A program made the translations under genes and the position numbers. The notes below the pieces were generated by a model. It saw only the letters and a program-made list of their open reading frames with translations, was not told the origin of the DNA and searched no databases. DNA of 64,000 bases from Streptomyces olivochromogenes (GTDB lineage Bacteria; Actinomycetota; Actinomycetes; Streptomycetales; Streptomycetaceae): assembly GCF_001514115.1 (NCBI RefSeq), contig NZ_KQ948458.1, positions 166,497 to 230,496 of the forward strand, in the 5' to 3' direction. This document shows, piece after piece, positions 60,288 through 64,000 of this stretch (position 1 is the stretch's first letter; every line of letters starts with the position of its first letter).

Positions 60288-60518
60288 TCAGTCGGCCAGG
60301 ACCTCAAGAAAGTACTCGTAGTGGTCGAGGTCGAGGCCGACTCCCGTAAGGCGCTGCAATTCACTCCTGTGGGGCTTCTCCAAGGGATAAACGTCGGTGA
60401 GTTCGGCGGCCGGAACTCCCAGCATCGCCGATACGGCGTTCACGTCGACGGTGGACAGATCCGTGACCGAATCCGGAGAGTCCGCGTCTTTCTCGTAGCG
60501 GGCGACAACAATCCGCAT
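60288..60518 (-). CDS. Small acidic hypothetical protein, 76 aa
   Basis: MRIVVARYEKDADSPDSVTDLSTVDVNAVSAMLGVPAAELTDVYPLEKPHRSELQRLTGVGLDLDHYEYFLEVLAD reads as a compact alpha/beta protein. The pattern resembles small Streptomyces proteins that act as antitoxin/immunity or unknown accessory factors, but I do not recognise a family with confidence. It is 31 bp after the P-type ATPase gene start region on the same strand, downstream of it. Confidence 0.7.
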   Translation of the reverse strand: MRIVVARYEKDADSPDSVTDLSTVDVNAVSAMLGVPAAELTDVYPLEKPHRSELQRLTGVGLDLDHYEYFLEVLAD

Positions 60519-60549
60519 GGCATCACTTTCGCGTGGTGGGACGGAGAGG

Positions 60550-62949
60550 TTACGCCGGGAACCGGTGGTCCACCCATCTCCACAGGAACTCCAGGGTGGC
60601 CGCCGCCACCACCGAGATGCCCACCGCGATCCACGGCATCTGCACGCCCACCAGTTTCAGGGCGAAGAAGTGCTGGAGCCACGGCACGATCAGTACGACG
60701 AGGAACGCCAGGCCCATCGAGGCCACCAGGGCGACGCGCCACCAGGTGTAGGGGCGCGCGATGATCGCCAGCACCCACATCGAGATCAGGAACAGTGTCA
60801 GCGTGGCGGCGCTGGTCTCCGCGTCCAACTCGCCCGGCCCGGTGTAGTGGTGACGGGCCACCATGTATGTGATGAAGGTGGCGACGGCCGCGACGACGCC
60901 CCCGGGGATCGAGTACCGCATGACCCGCTGGACGAAGTGCGGTCTCGCCCGCTCCGTGTTGGGGGCGAGCGCGAGGAAGAACGCCGGGATGCCGATGGTC
61001 AGCGTGGACAGCAGGGTCAGGTGCCGGGGCAGGAAGGGGTACTCGACCCGCCAGCACACCACCAGGATGGCCAGCAGCACCGAGTAGACCGTCTTCACCA
61101 GGAAGAGGGTCGCGACGCGGGTGATGTTGCCGATGACCCGGCGGCCCTCCGCGACCACCGAGGGCAGCGTCGAGAAGCTGTTGTTGAGCAGCACGATCTG
61201 GGCCACCGCCCGGGTCGCCTCCGAGCCCGAGCCCATGGACACGCCGATGTCGGCGTCCTTCAGGGCGAGCACGTCGTTCACGCCGTCGCCCGTCATCGCC
61301 ACCGTGTGGCCGCGTGACTGGAGCGCGCCCACCATGTCCCGCTTCTGCTGCGGGGTGACCCGTCCGAACACCGTGCCCTTGTCCAGCGACTTCGCCATCT
61401 CCTCCTGTTCGTCGGGAAGGTGGCGCGCGTCCACGACAGTGCCGCTCAGGCCGAGCTTCCCGGCCACCGCGCCCACCGAGACCGCGTTGTCGCCGGAGAT
61501 GACCTTCGCCTTGACGTCCTGCTCGGCGAAGTAGCGCAGGGTGTCCGCCGCGTCCGGGCGCAGCCGCTGCTCCAGGACCACCAGGGCGGTGGGGCGGGCG
61601 CCCTCCGTCACCTTGGGGTCGTCGAGGTCCTTCGAGGCCTTGGCGAGCAGCAGCACCCGCAGCCCGTCCTCGTTCAGCCGCGTGGTCTCGGCGAGCGCCG
61701 GGTCCCCGTCGGGCAGCAGGACGTCGGGGGCGCCCAGCAGCCACGTACTCGACTCTCCGTTGCCCTCGCTGAAGGACGCCCCGCTGTACTTGCGGGCCGA
61801 GGAGAACGGCAGCGACTCGGTGCAGCGCCAGTCCTCGCTGTCCGGGTAGGAGTTGATGATCGCCTGGAGGGAGGCGTTCGGGCGCGGGTCGGACTCGCCG
61901 AGCGCCCCGAGGGCCTTGCGTATGTACGTCTCGTCGGCGCCCTGGATCGGCCGCAGCTCGGTGACGTCCATGCCGCCCTCGGTGAGGGTGCCGGTCTTGT
62001 CGAGGCAGACGGTGTCGATGCGGGCGAGGCCCTCGATGGCGGGAAGTTCCTGCACGAGGCACTGTTTCCGGCCAAGCCGGATGACGCCGATCGCGAAGGC
62101 CACGGAGGTGAGCAGGACCAGGCCCTCGGGGACCATCGGGACGATCCCGCCGACCGTACGGGCGATGGAGTCCTTGAAGCCGTGCTGCTTGACCACGAGC
62201 TGGCTGATGACCAGACCGATCGCGGTCGGGATCATCATCCACGTCACGTACTTGAGGATCGTGGAGATACCGCTGCGCAGTTCGGAGTGGACGAGCGTGA
62301 ACCGGGACGCCTCCTCGGCGAGCTGGGCCGCGTACGCCTCCCGGCCCACCTTCGTCGCGGTGAACGCGCCGCCGCCCGCGACCACGAAGCTGCCCGACAT
62401 CACCTCGTCGCCGGCGTGCTTGACCACCGGGTCCGCCTCACCGGTGAGCAGTGACTCGTCGATCTCCAGACCGTCGGCCTCGACGCACGAGCCGTCCACG
62501 ACGATCTTGTCTCCGGGCCCGATCTCGATCACGTCGTCCAGCACGATCTCCGACGTACTGACCTCGCCCGCGACCCCGTCCCTGCGGACCGTCGGCTTCG
62601 CCTCGCCGATCACCGCGAGCGAGTCCAGGGTCTTCTTGGCCCGCCACTCCTGGATGATGCCGATCCCGGTGTTGGCGATGATCACGTACCCGAACAGGCT
62701 GTCCTGGAACGGCGCCACGGACAGCATGATCAGCCAGAGCACACCGATGATCGCGTTGAACCGGGTGAAGACGTTGGCGCGGACGATCTCGCCCATGGAG
62801 CGGCTGCTGCGCACGGGGACGTCGTTCACCTCGCCGCGGGCGACCCGTTCGGCCACTTCGGCGGCGGACAGCCCCGGGGCCCGCTTGGGGGCGGGCAGGG
62901 GCACGGGGTGAACAGGGTCGAGTTCGGCGCCCGCGTCGATGTGCGTCAT
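60550..62949 (-). CDS. P-type cation ATPase, CtpE-like
   Basis: The 799-aa pump has the phosphorylated Asp317 in DKTGTLT, the dephosphorylation loop LLTGEADPV, the hinge GDGVNDVLALKDADIGVSMG and about ten membrane helices. The metal-site helix reads PMVPEGLVLLTSVAFAIGV, where PEGL replaces the usual CPC or PEGLP of other groups. This matches CtpE of mycobacteria, a calcium uptake ATPase, in length and in RKQCLVQELPAIEGLARID. Calcium transport is inferred from that family. No metal-binding N-terminal domain. Confidence 0.9.
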   Translation of the reverse strand: MTHIDAGAELDPVHPVPLPAPKRAPGLSAAEVAERVARGEVNDVPVRSSRSMGEIVRANVFTRFNAIIGVLWLIMLSVAPFQDSLFGYVIIANTGIGIIQEWRAKKTLDSLAVIGEAKPTVRRDGVAGEVSTSEIVLDDVIEIGPGDKIVVDGSCVEADGLEIDESLLTGEADPVVKHAGDEVMSGSFVVAGGGAFTATKVGREAYAAQLAEEASRFTLVHSELRSGISTILKYVTWMMIPTAIGLVISQLVVKQHGFKDSIARTVGGIVPMVPEGLVLLTSVAFAIGVIRLGRKQCLVQELPAIEGLARIDTVCLDKTGTLTEGGMDVTELRPIQGADETYIRKALGALGESDPRPNASLQAIINSYPDSEDWRCTESLPFSSARKYSGASFSEGNGESSTWLLGAPDVLLPDGDPALAETTRLNEDGLRVLLLAKASKDLDDPKVTEGARPTALVVLEQRLRPDAADTLRYFAEQDVKAKVISGDNAVSVGAVAGKLGLSGTVVDARHLPDEQEEMAKSLDKGTVFGRVTPQQKRDMVGALQSRGHTVAMTGDGVNDVLALKDADIGVSMGSGSEATRAVAQIVLLNNSFSTLPSVVAEGRRVIGNITRVATLFLVKTVYSVLLAILVVCWRVEYPFLPRHLTLLSTLTIGIPAFFLALAPNTERARPHFVQRVMRYSIPGGVVAAVATFITYMVARHHYTGPGELDAETSAATLTLFLISMWVLAIIARPYTWWRVALVASMGLAFLVVLIVPWLQHFFALKLVGVQMPWIAVGISVVAAATLEFLWRWVDHRFPA

Positions 62950-63082
62950 GCATCCGACGGTACGTGCGGAAATACGGCTTCACCCGCCGAGTGCCCCAAA
63001 GATCCGACCAGCGGAGGACCGGAGCGGCGGCCAGTGATGCCGTGGTTGTAGGGGGAACCGGTTACTCCGCAGCAGCGGACGG

Positions 63083-63361
63083 TTACTCCGTAGTGGCGGA
63101 GGGCTGCTGCTCCGCTTCGGCGGCGGCCTTCTTGAGGGCGGCGTCGCGCCCACGGACGTACCAGATGCCGATCAGGCCGAGGCCCGCGCCGGCCAGGCAG
63201 GTCCACAGCCACCACAGGTGCCCGTGGTCGTCGAACCAGCCGTAGAACGGCACCTGCACCAGGAAGAGGACGAACCAGAGGATCGTGCCGCCCGTGATGG
63301 TGGCGACGACGGGGCCCTCCAGGGGCTCCGGCGCCTCGTGCTTGGGGGTCCACTTCGCCAT
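63083..63361 (-). CDS. DUF2530 small membrane protein
   Basis: The 92-aa protein (from ATG 63361; GTG 63367 possible) has two membrane helices (PVVATITGGTILWFVLFLVQVPFYGWF and LWWLWTCLAGAGLGLIGIWYV) and the DUF2530 pattern EPLEGPVVATITGGTILWFV. It is common in actinobacteria, function unknown. It lies upstream of the CtpE-like gene on the same strand. Confidence 0.85.
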   Translation of the reverse strand: MAKWTPKHEAPEPLEGPVVATITGGTILWFVLFLVQVPFYGWFDDHGHLWWLWTCLAGAGLGLIGIWYVRGRDAALKKAAAEAEQQPSATTE

Positions 63362-63493
63362 GGACACAGCTTACGAGGCCGTCCGCCCCGGCTCCGCCGG
63401 ACCCGTGCGGGCCCTTGTATACCAACGGTCTACGCGCGGAGATAGCGATTTCGAACTCATATGTTCATACTGAAACAGTCCGAGTCTGGCTCT

Positions 63494-63520
63494 TTCTGTT
63501 CGTACGAAACTCCAACAGAA
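63494..63520. promoter_or_regulatory. Inverted repeat upstream of the NCS2 permease
   Basis: TTCTGTT (63494-63500) and AACAGAA (63514-63520) are perfect arms 13 bp apart, with TTCGTACGAA nested inside. The surrounding 200 bases are A+T-rich for the window, as is typical of a regulated promoter. A purine-related regulator is a guess from the downstream gene. Confidence 0.4.
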
Positions 63521-63644
63521 ACATCTGAGAAACCTGTTGGTGATCGCGCAGCGGCCAGACTCGATCATGTTTCCCCCAGCCCGGCGCCTGTCCCCGCCCG
63601 GCGCCAGTCCTGGCCCGCAAGGCCCCGCACGTATGAGGTCACCC

Positions 63645-64000
63645 ATGTCCACCTCGGCCACCACCAAGGCCCCCGCCCCGGACCAGCCGGGGCCCGGCCC
63701 CGCGCAGGGCGCGCTGGACCGCTACTTCAAGATCTCCGAGCGCGGCAGCTCCCTGCCCCGCGAGATCCGCGGCGGCCTCGCCACCTTCTTCGCGATGGCC
63801 TACATCATCGTGCTGAACCCGATCATCCTGGGCAGCGCGAAGGACATGTACGGGCACCACCTGGACAACGGGCAGCTGGTCACCGCGACCGCCCTGACCG
63901 CGGCCTTCACCACGCTGCTCATGGGCGTCATCGGCAACGTGCCGATCGCGCTGGCGGCGGGCCTCGGCGTGAACACGGTCGTCGCCCTCCAGCTCGCCCC
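63645..64000 (+). CDS. NCS2 family purine/xanthine permease, 3'-truncated by the window
   Basis: The visible 118 residues begin MSTSATTKAPAPDQPGPGPAQGALDRYFKISERGSSLPREIRGGLATFFAMAYIIVLNP. They continue into AAFTTLLMGVIGNVPIALAAGLGVNTVV, the AzgA/PbuG-type NCS2 pattern with the conserved GLATF-TMAYI and ANxP/ALAxGLGxN segments. It would import hypoxanthine, guanine or adenine with protons. ATG 63645 follows GAGG. The gene continues beyond the window. Confidence 0.92.
   Translation, partial: MSTSATTKAPAPDQPGPGPAQGALDRYFKISERGSSLPREIRGGLATFFAMAYIIVLNPIILGSAKDMYGHHLDNGQLVTATALTAAFTTLLMGVIGNVPIALAAGLGVNTVVALQLA

Overview
This window is chromosomal DNA from a Streptomyces (high G+C actinobacterium). 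The evidence is the very high G+C content, frequent GTG and occasional TTG starts, GGAGG-type ribosome binding sites, and a gene order (cdgB, nagKA, otsBA, thrC, csp, groEL2, later XPB and mqnBD) that recalls the conserved core of the S. coelicolor chromosome around groEL2. I see no integrase, transposase, phage gene, CRISPR array or tRNA, so most of it is ordinary core and shell genome. The interest lies in control sites, scars, short repeats and poorly characterised gene pairs.

Region 1 (1-10035): a broken ECF41-type sigma factor, a flavin reductase, and the c-di-GMP synthase gene cdgB with a Crp-like and a BldD-like site upstream. Next comes a membrane-anchored CBM35-like protein, a duplication scar (a second pfkB 3' end and a CBM35-like 3' end), a small secreted protein, and the amino-sugar set pfkB, nagA, nagK. 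A divergent sugar-binding lipoprotein gene is separated from nagK by two DasR-like (dre) operators. Region 2 (10070-19775): trehalose genes otsB and otsA, gpgS, a SAM-I riboswitch ahead of thrC and a CysO/MoaD-type sulfur carrier gene, a cold-shock gene, groEL2 behind two CIRCE operators, and an Old-Yellow-Enzyme.

Region 3 (19972-29300): the most variable part. It holds a carboxylesterase, an imine-reductase remnant, and an ECF sigma/anti-sigma pair facing a metzincin-lipoprotein pair. The lipoprotein resembles the extracytoplasmic part of the anti-sigma. A Tat-exported hydrolase, a frameshifted CapA-like gene and a phosphoribosyltransferase-hydrolase fusion follow. Region 4 (29327-40378): a MurNAc recycling operon (RpiR regulator, MurQ, a MurP-like PTS permease, a coupled 195-aa unknown), small conserved proteins, an MDMPI/DinB-GNAT fusion, an MFS exporter coupled to an HD-domain protein, cutC, and a HelD-like RNA polymerase-associated ATPase.

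Region 5 (40731-58239): a GT87-type membrane glycosyltransferase, the XPB helicase with its 866-aa partner, a HAAS-domain membrane protein, a HAD phosphatase, a 127-aa cold-shock-domain protein, menaquinone (futalosine route) genes mqnB and mqnD, a DUF2771 lipoprotein, an MFS protein, a DUF3027 protein and a 1065-aa sacsin/Hsp90-like ATPase. Several of these (XPB, partner, extended Csp, DUF2771, MFS, DUF3027) also lie near one another in Mycobacterium, as I recall. Region 6 (58250-64000): two tandem secreted paralogues with homogenised 3' halves, a CtpE-like P-type ATPase, small proteins and the start of an NCS2 purine permease.

A short repeat with core GGGGCGCGGGGAACTGCGCG occurs eleven times across the window, always between genes, singly, as an inverted pair, and in tandem arrays with 89-bp and 104-bp periods. 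Functionally, the nag and mur loci plus pfkB form a cell-wall/chitin amino-sugar salvage theme: MurQ makes GlcNAc-6-P, which NagA deacetylates. otsA, otsB and gpgS form a compatible-solute theme.
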